The notes: generated from the sequence alone by a model not told the origin. Shown: positions 7,460 to 16,942, counted from the stretch's first letter. The stretch: DNA of 64,000 bases from Streptomyces sp. 1331.2 (GCF_900199205.1 NZ_OBMJ01000001.1:2917001-2981000); one strand, 5' to 3'. Program-made: numbers and translations.

Positions 7460-9061
7460 ATGGACCTCGCCACCCTGCGCGACACCGACCTCACCCACCT
7501 GTACGCCGCGGCCGACGCCTACGACACGGCCCACCGCGCGGTGGGCCGGCTCCAGGAGCGTTGGCGCGACGGCGTCGACGGCCGCATCGCCGACTCCGGC
7601 TGGTCGGGGCCCTCCGCCGACCTGGCCCGCCCGGCGCTGCACCGCAGCACCGGCGAACTGAAGGCCGCCCGGACCGAGCTCCGGCAGATCGGACGGTCGA
7701 TCCGGGTCGGCGCCGACGCGTTGGTCCTCGCCCAGTCCGCGCTGCGCAAGGCGCTGGCCGACGTCCGGACGGAAGGGATGTCCGTCGACGAGCGCGGCTC
7801 CGTCTCCTGGCCGGCCGGCAGCCACGCCGACCGGGACGACACCGAGTACGAGCGGAGCTGCGAGCGCACCGCCCGGCAGTTGGCCGGCCGCATCGCGACC
7901 GCGCTGACCGAGGCCGAGGCCGTCGACCAGGCCCTCTCCGCCCGGCTCCGGCACTACACCGGACGGGCCCGCGACGGCAGCGGGCTCGACCCGGTCACGG
8001 CCACCACCGACCGGCTCGACCCCGGCCTCCTCCCGGAGAACCTGCTGCTCGGCGGCGTGCCCGGGGAGGACGCCGCACCCGCCGAGGTCAACGCCTGGTG
8101 GACCGCACTACCCGCCGACAGACAGCAGTGGCTGATCGAGGAACACCCCGACCTGGTCGGCAACCGCGACGGCATCCCCGCCCTCGCCCGGGACCGGGCC
8201 AACCGGATCCTCCTGCCGAGGCTCATCGCCGCGTACGAGAAGGGCGGCCCCGATCCGTACGGCGACCTCAAGCTCGCCGGGTTCCGGAGCATCGCCCGGC
8301 GCCTGCGGGACACGGACGGAACGGAGCCACCCGTCCTCCTGCTCGGCATCGGAGCGAAGGGGCAGGGCCGCGGCATCCTCTCCTTCGGCGATCCCGACAC
8401 CGCCGACGACGTCACCTCGCTGGTCGGCGGCCTGGACACCAGGCTGCAACGCATCGGCGGCGGTGACGCGGACCGGGCGAAGGCCGTGTACGACGCGGCC
8501 AGGCGCGCCGACCCCACGCGCAGCACGGCGTCCATCGCCTGGCTGGGCTACGAAGCGCCGCTCGCCTTCGTGGAAGCCGGCGATCCGAGCCGCGCCCGGG
8601 GCGGCGTCGACGCCTACCGCAGGTTCCTCGAAGGGCAGCGCGTCACCCACCAGGGCACGCCGGCCCACGTCACGGCCCAGGGGCACAGCTTCGGCTCCCT
8701 CCTGGTCGGCCTCGCCGCGCAGAAGCCGGCCGGAATCGCGGCCGACGACGTCATCCTCGTCGGCAGCCCCGGTACCGGGGCCTCCCACGCCTCGGAGTTC
8801 TCGGTCGGGGCCGACCACACCTATGTCGGCGCCGCCTCCTGGGACCACATCTCCCACCTCGGCTGGTACACCGCGGACCCGGCCGGGGCCGACTTCGGCG
8901 CCCGCCGCTTCGCCGTGGACGGCGGGTCTCCCGACTTCACCGCGCACTCGGCCTACTGGGACGACGGCCCGCACGACGACCGCACCTCGGTCGACAACAT
9001 CGGACGGATCGTCAGCGGCCAGGGCAGCCGGATCACCGGGGCGGCCGGGCGCCGCGACTGA
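7460..9061 (+). CDS. Alpha/beta hydrolase (DUF1023) with WXG-like helical N-terminus
   Basis: 533 residues from the ATG at 7460. Residues 1-170 are helical with an SGWSGPSADLA motif, reminiscent of WXG/LXG secretion domains. A linker (VNAWWTALPADRQQWL) leads into an alpha/beta hydrolase domain of the DUF1023 family (PF06259). The nucleophile is Ser410 in GHSFGS, followed by VGSPGTG and a late His in PDFTAHSAYW. The substrate is unknown; the family includes lipase/esterase-like secreted enzymes. It forms an operon with the small protein upstream and is a paralogue of the gene at 28623-30380, sharing the helical domain, the WW linker and the nucleophile elbow. No secretion ATPase (EccC) is in the window. 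Confidence 0.88.
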   Translation: MDLATLRDTDLTHLYAAADAYDTAHRAVGRLQERWRDGVDGRIADSGWSGPSADLARPALHRSTGELKAARTELRQIGRSIRVGADALVLAQSALRKALADVRTEGMSVDERGSVSWPAGSHADRDDTEYERSCERTARQLAGRIATALTEAEAVDQALSARLRHYTGRARDGSGLDPVTATTDRLDPGLLPENLLLGGVPGEDAAPAEVNAWWTALPADRQQWLIEEHPDLVGNRDGIPALARDRANRILLPRLIAAYEKGGPDPYGDLKLAGFRSIARRLRDTDGTEPPVLLLGIGAKGQGRGILSFGDPDTADDVTSLVGGLDTRLQRIGGGDADRAKAVYDAARRADPTRSTASIAWLGYEAPLAFVEAGDPSRARGGVDAYRRFLEGQRVTHQGTPAHVTAQGHSFGSLLVGLAAQKPAGIAADDVILVGSPGTGASHASEFSVGADHTYVGAASWDHISHLGWYTADPAGADFGARRFAVDGGSPDFTAHSAYWDDGPHDDRTSVDNIGRIVSGQGSRITGAAGRRD

Positions 9062-9109
9062 CACCGGCCCCGGTCGACGCGGCGGCCCACCCGCGCCGTC
9101 CGCCCTCCG

Positions 9110-10645
9110 CTATTCCGCGGCCGAGGAGGCCTGAGCGGCCTGAGCGGCCGGAGCCGACGGATCAACCTGGCCCGCCGAGTGGCCGGCCGCCGTGCGCTCG
9201 GCCGCTTCGCGGGCGGCCTCCAGCGCTGTGAAGACGGCCTGGCCGGCCTCGTTGCGGCGGCGCAGGTGGGTGATCACGGTGTTGGTGACGGCGATCAGCG
9301 GGACGGCGACGACCGCACCGCCGATGCCGCCGATGATGCCGCCGGCCGCGACGCCGAGGACCACGCCCAGCGGGTGCACCCGGACGGCCCGGCCGAGGAT
9401 CAGCGGCTGCAGGATGTGGCTCTCGACCTGCATCACCGCGACCAACACCACCAGCACCATCAGCGCCGTCCACGGCCCCTGGGTGACCAGCGCGATCAGC
9501 ACCGCGACGGTGCCGGTGACCAGCGCGCCGACCAGCGGGACGAAGGCGCCCAGGAAGATGATCACGGCCAGCGGCATCGCCAGCGGCACCCCGAGCAGGT
9601 CGATGCCGATCCCGATGCAGACCGCGTCGATGAAGGCCACGCAGACGGTGCCGCGCACGTACGCGGTGAGCGTGGCCCAGGCCTTCGGGCCGGCGCCGGC
9701 CATCGCGAAGCGGGAGTGCCGGGGCAGCCCGCGCAGCGCCCAGTTCCAGATCCGCTCGCCGTCGTAGAGGAAGAAGAAGGTGGTGAAGAAGGTCATCAGC
9801 ACCGCGGTCAGGATCTCGACGGCGATCTGCGCGCCGGTGATCGAGGCCGAGGTCAGCTGGTCGGTGTTGGTGGTGATCGCCTTGGTGATCTGGTTGGCGA
9901 AGTCGGTGATCTGCTGCTGGGTCAGGTGCAGCGGTCCGGTGACCAGCCAGTCCTTCAGCTGGTTCACACCGGTCTTGACCTGGTTGGTGACGTCGGTCAG
10001 GTTGGTGGTCACCTGCCAGACCACGAACCAGCCGACCAGCCCGATTCCGGCCAGGCCGCTCAGGAACACCCCGCCCGCCGCCAGCGAGCGCGGCGCCCGG
10101 TGCCGGCGCAGCCAGGACACCGAGGGCTCCAGCAGCGCGGTGATCAGCAGCGAGGCCAGCACCGAGAAGGCGACCAGCCGCAGCATGTCGACCACGTAGA
10201 AGACGACGTAGAGCGCGGCGCCGAGCAGCAGCAGCCGCCAGGTCGACTCGGCGGCCACCCGAAGCCCCCACGGCACCGCCTCGGCGGGGGTGGCGGGCCG
10301 CCCGGGGTGGTACTCCCGCCCGAGCCCCGGGTGCGCGGCGGGGACCGCGGGTACGGCCGGGGCGTGCGCGGCGGGCGCGGGGGCCCCGGCGGAGACGGGA
10401 GCCGCGGCCGCCGGGGAGCCGGTCGGTGCCACCGGCGCCGGACCCGGGTCGGTCCGCGGGACCGGGACCGGGCCGGGTGCCTCGGCGAGTGCCGGCACGT
10501 GCCCGTCGGCGAGCAGGGGGACGGCGAGTTCGTGCGGGTCGGCCGCCATCGCGGCACGCCGGCGCCGTTCGATCACGGCGGCCGCGCTCGCCACCACGGC
10601 CATGCCCTTGGCCACGGCCTTGAAGGCCTTTCCGCCCCGCGCCAT
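9110..10645 (-). CDS. AI-2E/PerM family membrane transporter
   Basis: 511 residues from the ATG at 10645. The frame is open for another 121 codons upstream, but that part is low-complexity and reads like leader DNA. Residues 1-150 are an Ala/Pro-rich, probably disordered cytoplasmic region; the rest has about eight membrane helices and a hydrophilic segment with the PerM signature (GAFVPLVGALVTG, then QPLILGRAVRVHPLGVVLGV). Family members export small molecules or couple ion gradients; YdgG/TqsA exports autoinducer-2, but most actinobacterial members are uncharacterised. It converges on the hydrolase gene. The exact start is uncertain, because an in-frame GTG lies 12 bp upstream. Confidence 0.88.
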   Translation of the reverse strand: MARGGKAFKAVAKGMAVVASAAAVIERRRRAAMAADPHELAVPLLADGHVPALAEAPGPVPVPRTDPGPAPVAPTGSPAAAAPVSAGAPAPAAHAPAVPAVPAAHPGLGREYHPGRPATPAEAVPWGLRVAAESTWRLLLLGAALYVVFYVVDMLRLVAFSVLASLLITALLEPSVSWLRRHRAPRSLAAGGVFLSGLAGIGLVGWFVVWQVTTNLTDVTNQVKTGVNQLKDWLVTGPLHLTQQQITDFANQITKAITTNTDQLTSASITGAQIAVEILTAVLMTFFTTFFFLYDGERIWNWALRGLPRHSRFAMAGAGPKAWATLTAYVRGTVCVAFIDAVCIGIGIDLLGVPLAMPLAVIIFLGAFVPLVGALVTGTVAVLIALVTQGPWTALMVLVVLVAVMQVESHILQPLILGRAVRVHPLGVVLGVAAGGIIGGIGGAVVAVPLIAVTNTVITHLRRRNEAGQAVFTALEAAREAAERTAAGHSAGQVDPSAPAAQAAQASSAAE

Positions 10646-11152
10646 CCTCGCTACCACCGCTCCCCGGCCCGACCCGCCGTGCCCGGCGGTACGCCGCGGG
10701 CTCCTGCCGCGGCCGTCAGGGATGACGCTACCCGGCGGGGGTGCGGGGAGTCCGACCGCCGGTGGGTTCGGCTCGAACAACCCACCTCGGGAAATGGGAC
10801 AAATAGCAATGATCCCTATGGTTTCGGACGTACCTCGCAGGGGAGGACTCGGGACGAGACCCCGAGCCCTCTCCGGAGTCGCCGCCCGAGTCGTCTCCGG
10901 AGTCACCCCCAGAGCCATCCGCCGGCGGACCGGCCGGTGCGGGAAGCATCCAGGACCCCTTCCTGCGCCCCGCGTCCGCAACCGGGGCCGCACCGCCCGA
11001 GAGCGCACTGGTCAGCGCAGCCCGGGCGGCGCGGGCCCACCCCGCCGAACGTCGGCCCGAACGAAGCCGAGCGACGCCCCGTGCGACACCCCGAACGGCG
11101 GCCGAAGCGGCGCCCCGAGCACCCCGGCACCCCGAGCGCCCCGGGAAGCACG
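10646..11152. other. Intergenic region without a supported gene
   Basis: About 0.5 kb upstream of the AI-2E gene and beyond the terminator of the transglycosylase gene. Open frames here have no family resemblance. It contains an AT-richer patch (10790-10835) that could hold the AI-2E promoter and two copies of TCTCCGGAGTC (10870-10880, 10894-10904; period 24 bp). Nothing else is recognised. Confidence 0.5.
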
Positions 11153-11200
11153 ACGGCCCCCGGCCCACCCGCCCGAGAGGGGCGAGCGGCCGGGGGCCGT
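11153..11200 (-). terminator. Terminator of the transglycosylase gene
   Basis: Perfect 13-bp stem (11153-11165 with 11188-11200), 34 bp past the stop codon on the minus strand. There is no clear T run, as is common in streptomycetes. Confidence 0.7.
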
Positions 11201-11233
11201 GCGCGGAGTGCGCCGCCGGAGCGGCACCCGCTC

Positions 11234-11965
11234 CTAGTACCAGTTGTGGGCCTGCCAGAACGACCACGCGCCACAGGGGCTGCCGTAGCGGCTGTTCATG
11301 TAGCTGAGGCCCCACTTGATCTGGGTGGCCGGGTTGGTGCGCCAGTCGGCGCCCGCGGAGGCCATCTTGCTTCCGGGCAGCGCCTGGACCAGGCCGTACG
11401 CGCCGGAGCTCTTGTTGGTCGCCGTGTAGTCCCAGCCGCTCTCGCGCTTCACGATCTGGCTGAAGCACTGGAACTGGGCGTCGCTGCCGACGATCTGCCG
11501 GGCGAGGTCCTGGACGGAACCGGGGCTGACCGAGACGGGCGGGGTGCTGTCGTCGACCGCGGTCATCGCCGAACGGGCCTTGGACCGGTTGGCGGCCTCG
11601 GTGGCCTTGCGCGCGTCATCGGCAGCCTTGGCGTCGGCGTCGGCCTTGGCCTGGGCGTCGGCCTTCGCCTGGGCGTCCGCGGCGGCCTTCTGGCGCGCGG
11701 CCTCCTCGGCGGCCTTCTGCTCGGCGGCGGCCTTGGCGGCAGCGTCGGCCGAGGCCTGCTGCGCGGTCGCCTGCTGACCGATGTTGTCGCTGACGACCTG
11801 CGCCTGGGCGCCGGAGGGGACTTCTGCAAGCAGGGTCGCGCCGGCGACGTCGACCGTCTGCGTCGTCTTGCCCTCGCTGCCCGAGGCCATGCCCACGACG
11901 GCACCGACAGCGGTGACGGCGGTGGCGGAGGCCACGGCGACTCCCCGGACCGAGATCCGAGTCAC
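11234..11965 (-). CDS. Secreted transglycosylase SLT domain protein
   Basis: 243 residues from the GTG at 11965, which follows GGAAGGA by about 6 bp; longer in-frame starts lack such a box. A signal peptide-like N-terminus (TRISVRG then a hydrophobic run to GMASGSEG) precedes a long Ala/Lys/Asp-rich helix, about residues 55-125, likely a coiled coil. A C-terminal lysozyme-like domain follows (IVKRESGWDYTATNKSSGAYGLVQALPGSKM, ending SFWQAHNWY). The ESGW glutamate is the expected catalytic acid. The enzyme should cleave peptidoglycan glycan strands outside the cell, as Rpf-type and SLT proteins do during growth or spore germination. It is monocistronic, with its own terminator. Confidence 0.9.
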   Translation of the reverse strand: MTRISVRGVAVASATAVTAVGAVVGMASGSEGKTTQTVDVAGATLLAEVPSGAQAQVVSDNIGQQATAQQASADAAAKAAAEQKAAEEAARQKAAADAQAKADAQAKADADAKAADDARKATEAANRSKARSAMTAVDDSTPPVSVSPGSVQDLARQIVGSDAQFQCFSQIVKRESGWDYTATNKSSGAYGLVQALPGSKMASAGADWRTNPATQIKWGLSYMNSRYGSPCGAWSFWQAHNWY

Positions 11966-12338
11966 ATGGATTCCTTCCAGCATCGCCCACGCGTGACCGT
12001 GCGGGCGCAACATGCCCCTTGGCACGGACCTCCGCACGGTGCTCTGGTCACGGGAGGTGCTGGCCCGGCGTCCGGCCGAGGTGAGGCGACCGGGCGTTGG
12101 AATCGGGCGGCGTACGGCTCATCGGTTTTCAATTGTGCGTCCACCGACGGGAGTTGGCGGACCTTCCGGGCCTGACTTCCGGGGTCCGGAAGCCCTGCCG
12201 CGCCGTACGCGGGGCCTGACAGAACCCTCACCATGCCGCACCGGGCACTGTCGACGCAATTCCCGCCCGCGTGGCGCATGTCACATTCACCGCACGGGAG
12301 TTCTCCGGACAGAAAGCACTCGATGTGATGAAACGGGT
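11966..12338. other. Long leader/promoter region of the transglycosylase gene
   Basis: No gene is supported. A perfect hairpin CTTCCGG-GGT-CCGGAAG lies at 12176-12192, with an AT-rich stretch just inside it (12121-12135). Cell-wall hydrolase genes in streptomycetes often carry c-di-AMP (ydaO) riboswitches here, but the conserved ydaO blocks were not found. Confidence 0.4.
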
Positions 12339-12366
12339 GGGGCCCGCTCCGTCAGGAACGGGCCCC
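12339..12366 (-). terminator. Terminator of phoH
   Basis: GGGGCCCG at 12339-12346 pairs with CGGGCCCC at 12359-12366. It lies about 50 bp beyond the phoH stop on the minus strand and is followed by a short T stretch. Confidence 0.65.
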
Positions 12367-12415
12367 AGGTCACGAGTTGACCGCATTGTCCGACTATGTC
12401 CCGGTCAGGGACGGA

Positions 12416-13747
12416 TCACGGGTGGATGTCCTCCAGCATCTCCGTGACCAGCGCCGCGATCGGCGAACGCTCCGAGCGCGTGAGCGTGATGTGCGCGAAC
12501 AGCGGATGCCCCTTCAGCTTCTCCACCACCGCCACCACACCGTCGTAGCGGCCCACCCGGAGGTTGTCCCGCTGCGCCACGTCGTGGGTGAGCACCACCC
12601 GCGATCCCTGGCCGATCCGGGAGAGCACCGTCAGCAGGACGTTCCGCTCCAGCGACTGCGCCTCGTCCACGATCACGAAGGCGTCGTGCAGCGAGCGCCC
12701 CCGGATGTGGGTCAGCGGCAGCACCTCCAGCATCCCCCGGGAGATGACCTCCTCGATCACGTCCGGCGTGGTGACGGCCGAGAGGGTGTCGAAGACCGCC
12801 TGCGCCCAGGGGCCCATCTTCTCCGCCTCGGAGCCCGGCAGGTAGCCGAGCTCCTGTCCGCCGACCGCGTACAGCGGCCGGAAGACCATCACCTTGCGGT
12901 GCTGCCTCCGCTCCAGCACCGCCTCCAGACCCGCGCACAGCGCCAGCGCCGACTTGCCCGTACCGGCCCGGCCGCCCATCGAGACGATGCCGATGTCCGG
13001 GTCGAGCAGCAGGTCCAGCGCCACCCGCTGCTCGGCGCTGCGCCCGCGCAGGCCGAACGCCTCGCGCTCGCCGCGCACCAGCCGGACCCGCCCGTCGCCG
13101 GTGACCCGCCCGAGTGCTCGGCCGCGCTCCGAGCTGAGCACCAGTCCGGTGTGGACCGGCAGCTCGTCCGCCCCCTCGACCTCCACCGCGGCCTCGTGGC
13201 CGGCCGCGAACAGCGCGTCCACCCGGTCGGCGGCGACGTGCAGTTCGGACATGCCCGTCCAGCCGGAGGTGATCGCGAGCTCCGCCCGGTACTCCTCGGC
13301 GAGCAGGCCCACCGAGCTGGCCTTGATCCGCAGCGGGAGGTCCTTGGACACGACGGTGACGTCGTACCCCTCGGCCTGCAGGTTGCGGGCGACCGCCAGG
13401 ATCCGGGTGTCCGCCTCGCCACCGGCGCGGTAGCCGGCCGGCAGTATCGACACGTCGGAGTGGTTGAGCTCGACCCGGATGGTGCCGCCGAGCTCGCCGA
13501 CCGGGATCGGCTCGTCGAGCCGGCCGTACCGGATGCGGTAGTCGTCGAGCAGGCGCAGCGCCTGGCGGGCGAAGTAGCCCAGCTCCGGGTGGTGCCGCTT
13601 GGCCTCCAGCTCGGTGACCACCACCACCGGGAGGACGACCTCGTGCTCCTCGAATCGGGTCATGGCGAGCGGGTCCGCCAGGAGCACGCTGGTGTCGAGA
13701 ACGTACGTGCGCCGGTCTGGTGTCCGGCGGCTCTTGGAACTGACCAC
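12416..13747 (-). CDS. PIN domain plus PhoH-type ATPase (PhoH2 family)
   Basis: 443 residues. Residues about 12-140 form a PIN nuclease domain ([12 protein letters not shown], with acidic residues for metal binding). Residues 210-440 form a PhoH P-loop ATPase (Walker [13 protein letters not shown] near 265, Walker B FVIVDEAQ). PhoH2 proteins couple the two and have been described as RNA helicase/ribonucleases; in mycobacteria they pair with an upstream PhoAT antitoxin. No short antitoxin-like gene is visible upstream here. It is conserved in actinobacteria and was formerly labelled phosphate-starvation inducible. Cytoplasmic; monocistronic, with a terminator downstream. Confidence 0.92.
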   Translation of the reverse strand: MVSSKSRRTPDRRTYVLDTSVLLADPLAMTRFEEHEVVLPVVVVTELEAKRHHPELGYFARQALRLLDDYRIRYGRLDEPIPVGELGGTIRVELNHSDVSILPAGYRAGGEADTRILAVARNLQAEGYDVTVVSKDLPLRIKASSVGLLAEEYRAELAITSGWTGMSELHVAADRVDALFAAGHEAAVEVEGADELPVHTGLVLSSERGRALGRVTGDGRVRLVRGEREAFGLRGRSAEQRVALDLLLDPDIGIVSMGGRAGTGKSALALCAGLEAVLERRQHRKVMVFRPLYAVGGQELGYLPGSEAEKMGPWAQAVFDTLSAVTTPDVIEEVISRGMLEVLPLTHIRGRSLHDAFVIVDEAQSLERNVLLTVLSRIGQGSRVVLTHDVAQRDNLRVGRYDGVVAVVEKLKGHPLFAHITLTRSERSPIAALVTEMLEDIHP

Positions 13748-13987
13748 TAGGCCTCCAGAGCGGATGACCCTGCGTCATCCGCGGCAAGCCGGCCCCCGCT
13801 GCCCCGGTGGCCTCGGGGCCGGTCTGATCGGAGTATTCCCAGGCGGGGGGCGGTGCATTCGCGCTCCCGGAGAACTGACGGATCATTGCCGGTGAACGTT
13901 TGGCCTCGCGGGGGCTCCGGGTACTCCAGCCCTACGGCGGTCACTTCACCGGCTCGGCCGGTCCCGGGGTCCGCGGAATGCAGGGTC

Positions 13988-14782
13988 CTACAGGCCCAGG
14001 CGCCGGTTCCGCTGCTCGAAGGCGCGCAGGGCGCGCAGGAAGTCGACCTTGCGGAAGGCCGGCCAGTACGCCTCGCAGAAGTAGAACTCGCTGTGCGCGC
14101 TCTGCCAGAGCAGGAAGCCGGAGAGCCGCTGCTCGCCCGAGGTGCGGATGATCAGGTCCGGGTCGGGCTGGTTGCGGGTGTAGAGGTGCTCGGCGATGTG
14201 CTCGACGGTGAGGATCTCGGCCAGCTCCTCGATCGAGGTGCCGCGGCCGGCCTGCTCCTGGAGCAGCGAGCGGACGGCGTCGGCGATCTCGTGCCGGCCG
14301 CCGTAGCCGACGGCGACGTTGACGGTGATGCCGTCGATGTCGGCGGTCTCCTCGGCCGCGCGCTTGAGCACGTCGGCGGTGTGCTGCGGGAGCAGGTCCA
14401 GCGCGCCGACCGGGTGGACCTTCCAGCGGCGGGCGGCGGCCAGGCCGGTGACGGCGTCCTCGATGATGCCGAGCAGCGGGACGAGCTCGTCGGCCGGGCG
14501 GTCCAGGTTGTCGGTGGAGAGCATCCAGAGGGTGACGACCTTGACGTGGGTCTCGTCGCACCAGCCGAGGAACTCGCTGATCTTGTCGGCGCCGCGCTGG
14601 TGTCCGTACGCGGTGGAGCCGCCGGCGGCCTTGGCCCAGCGGCGGTTGCCGTCCAGGATCACGCCGATGTGGTGCGGGGTGCGGGCGAGGTGGACCTCGA
14701 CCCGGCGGCCGTAGAGCCCGTACATCCCGCCCAGCAGGGTGCGCAGCCCCGGCGTCCGTTCGGCGACATCGCGCAGACCCAT
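13988..14782 (-). CDS. uppS: Isoprenyl transferase (cis-prenyltransferase, UppS family)
   Basis: 264 residues. The pyrophosphate-binding motif HHIGVILDGNRRWA holds the catalytic Asp44, and the C-terminal signature (PDLIIRTSGEQRLSGFLLWQSAHSEFYF) is complete. The enzyme condenses isopentenyl diphosphate units in cis to make short- to long-chain polyprenyl diphosphates used as cell-wall glycan carriers. Actinobacteria often have two copies, one short-chain and one undecaprenyl- or decaprenyl-type; the chain length of this copy cannot be told from sequence. It stands alone, 240 bp beyond phoH on the same strand. Confidence 0.93.
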   Translation of the reverse strand: MGLRDVAERTPGLRTLLGGMYGLYGRRVEVHLARTPHHIGVILDGNRRWAKAAGGSTAYGHQRGADKISEFLGWCDETHVKVVTLWMLSTDNLDRPADELVPLLGIIEDAVTGLAAARRWKVHPVGALDLLPQHTADVLKRAAEETADIDGITVNVAVGYGGRHEIADAVRSLLQEQAGRGTSIEELAEILTVEHIAEHLYTRNQPDPDLIIRTSGEQRLSGFLLWQSAHSEFYFCEAYWPAFRKVDFLRALRAFEQRNRRLGL

Positions 14783-14957
14783 GGTTCCCGGACCCCTCCG
14801 TGCTCGTTCAGCTGGTGCGTCACCACCCCGGCGCAGCCTACTCCGGCGCGCAGGCGCACGGTAAAGCAGCAGGTAGCGGTCTGGTCACGGTCCTGTACGA
14901 AGTCTGTCGCGACGGGCGTGTCGGGGGTCGCAGGGGCGCCGCCCGGCGGCCGGACGG

Positions 14958-15000
14958 GGAGTCGGCGGGGCGGACACGGGAGTCGGCGGTGCGGACACGG
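14958..15000. repeat. Two tandem copies of a 21-bp unit
   Basis: Two units with a 21-bp period lie between uppS and the chitinase and differ at one position. No function is evident. Confidence 0.8.
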
Positions 15001-15059
15001 AACGGTCTCCGAATCCTTAACGGAACCGTAAGCCGTTCGTCCGATGCTTGACGACCAGC

Positions 15060-15074
15060 AATGGTCTAGTCCAG
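15060..15074 (+). promoter_or_regulatory. DasR-type operator (dre) before the chitinase gene
   Basis: TGGTCTAGTCCA at 15062-15073 differs at one base from the streptomycete dre core TGGTCTAGACCA. It is 132 bp upstream of the chitinase ATG, and a -35-like TTGACG precedes it (15048-15053). DasR, the GntR-type GlcNAc regulator, represses chitinases through such sites. Confidence 0.78.
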
Positions 15075-15204
15075 CTTTTGATCCGGGACGGAACGATTCT
15101 CTCCGGTCCCACCCCCACCGGCTTCTCACGGACCTCCCCTCCCCCACACGCGGCCGCCGCGCCCCCCACCGCGGCGGCCGCTCCTTCCCCAGGAGCGTCG
15201 CCCC

Positions 15205-16764
15205 ATGGCCCGTACGCTGAACCAGCCCTCCCACAAGCGCCGGCGCAGCCCCCTCCCGGCCGTCGCGGCCGGGGCCACCGCCCTCGCCCTGGCCGGCACC
15301 GGCCTCGCCCTCTTCGCCGGCGGCGCCGACGCGGCGGTCGGCAACCTCGTCACCAACGGCGGCTTCGACGGCGGGCTGGGCGGCTGGAGCTGTACCGGCG
15401 CCGCGGCCGCCGTCTCCTCGCCGGTCCACTCCGGCACCGGCGCGCTGCAGGCCACCCCGGGCGCCGGCGACACCGCCGAGTGCTCCCAGACCATCAGCGT
15501 GCTGCCCAACACCAGCTACACGCTGAGCGCGTGGGTCCAGGGCCCGTACGTCTACCTCGGTGCGCGCGGCACCGGCGGCACCGACCCGTCCACCTGGTCG
15601 AACCAGACCGGCTGGAACCAGCTGTCCACCACCTTCACCACCGGGGCGAACGCCACCAGCGTCACCGTCTACCTGCACGGCTGGTACGGCCAGGGCGCCT
15701 ACCTCGCCGACGACGTCGCACTGATCGGGCCCGGCGGCACCGGCACCCCGTCGCCCACCGCGACGGCCACCGCGACCCCGACGGCGACGCCCACCACGAC
15801 GCCCACCCAGACCGCGACGCCGACCCCCACGGCCACCCCGACCTCCACCACCCCGCCGGCCACCGGCCTGCCCGCGCACGTGGTCACCGGCTACTGGCAG
15901 AACTTCGACAACGGCTCGACCCCGCAGCGGCTGAGCGACGTCCAGAGCGCGTACGACATCATCGCGGTCTCCTTCGCCGACGCCGTGCCGACCCAGACCG
16001 GCGCAATCAGCTTCACCCTGGACCCGGGCCTGTCCAAGGCCCTCGGCGGCTACACCGACGCCCAGTTCCGCGCCGACATCAAGGCCAAGCAGGCGGCCGG
16101 CAAGAAGGTCGTCCTCTCCATCGGCGGCCAGAACGGCGCGATCACCGTCGGGGACGCCACGGCCGGCGCCAACTTCGCCAACAGCGCCTACGCGATCATC
16201 AAGGACTACGGCTTCGACGGCGTCGACGTCGACCTGGAGAACGGCGTCCAGGCCGGTCCGCTCGGCGACGCGCTGCACGCCCTGCAGGCCAAGGTCGGCT
16301 CCGGCTTCGTGCTGACCATGGCGCCCGAGACCATCGGGATGTACAGCACCGCCGGCGCCTACTTCCAACTGGCGCTGAAGACCAAGGACATCCTGACCGT
16401 CGTCAACACCCAGTTCTACAACTCGGGCGGAATGAACGGCTGCGACGGCAAGGTCTACAACCAGGGCACCGTCGACTTCATCACCTCGCAGGTCTGCACC
16501 CACATCCAGGGCGGTCTGCGGCCCGACCAGGTCGGCATCGGCGTGCCGGCCTCGGCCAAGGCGGCGGGAGGCGGTTACGTCTCGCCGACCGTGGTGAACA
16601 ACGCGCTGGACTGCCTGGCCACCGGCACCAACTGCGGCAGCTTCGTCCCGCCGGCCAAGTGGCCCACCATCCGCGGCGCGATGACCTGGTCGACCAACTG
16701 GGACGCCAACAACGGCAACGCGTTCTCCAACGCGGTCGGCCCGTTCGTCCACAAGATGCCCTGA
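15205..16764 (+). CDS. Secreted GH18 chitinase with N-terminal carbohydrate-binding module
   Basis: 519 residues. A twin-basic signal peptide (HKRRRSPLPAV then a hydrophobic run ending near GADA, about residue 46) is followed by a carbohydrate-binding module (about 50-175: LVTNGGFDGGLGGWSC to DDVALIG). A Pro/Thr linker (about 178-222) and a GH18 catalytic domain (about 225-519) complete it. The catalytic motif DGVDVDLE ends in the acid Glu345 and is intact. The enzyme should cleave chitin outside the cell by substrate-assisted catalysis. An upstream DasR-like site fits induction by chitin oligomers. ATG 15205 follows CAGGAG. Confidence 0.94.
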   Translation: MARTLNQPSHKRRRSPLPAVAAGATALALAGTGLALFAGGADAAVGNLVTNGGFDGGLGGWSCTGAAAAVSSPVHSGTGALQATPGAGDTAECSQTISVLPNTSYTLSAWVQGPYVYLGARGTGGTDPSTWSNQTGWNQLSTTFTTGANATSVTVYLHGWYGQGAYLADDVALIGPGGTGTPSPTATATATPTATPTTTPTQTATPTPTATPTSTTPPATGLPAHVVTGYWQNFDNGSTPQRLSDVQSAYDIIAVSFADAVPTQTGAISFTLDPGLSKALGGYTDAQFRADIKAKQAAGKKVVLSIGGQNGAITVGDATAGANFANSAYAIIKDYGFDGVDVDLENGVQAGPLGDALHALQAKVGSGFVLTMAPETIGMYSTAGAYFQLALKTKDILTVVNTQFYNSGGMNGCDGKVYNQGTVDFITSQVCTHIQGGLRPDQVGIGVPASAKAAGGGYVSPTVVNNALDCLATGTNCGSFVPPAKWPTIRGAMTWSTNWDANNGNAFSNAVGPFVHKMP

Positions 16765-16872
16765 GGCCTCAACCCCCTTCGGCGCGCCGCTCCTTGAGGG
16801 TGGGGCCCGCGCGCCGACGGCGGGGCGCGTCGTACCGCCTCCGGCACGACGGGCCCCGTCCGCCGTTGCGCA

Positions 16873-16933
16873 CGTCCGCCGCTGCGACTGCCCGCCGTTG
16901 CCTGCGTCCGCCGCTGCGACTGCCCGCCGTTGC
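16873..16933. repeat. Two identical 29-bp copies, 32-bp period
   Basis: Copies at 16873-16901 and 16905-16933 are identical. They lie between the converging chitinase and prepilin peptidase genes, just outside both stop codons. Confidence 0.85.
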
Positions 16934-16942
16934 GCCCGCCCG

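Noticed and set aside
11966..12338. Possible c-di-AMP (ydaO) riboswitch before the transglycosylase gene
   Set aside because: Such riboswitches precede many streptomycete cell-wall hydrolases, but the conserved blocks (for example GCTAACC near the 3' side) could not be located in the reverse complement.
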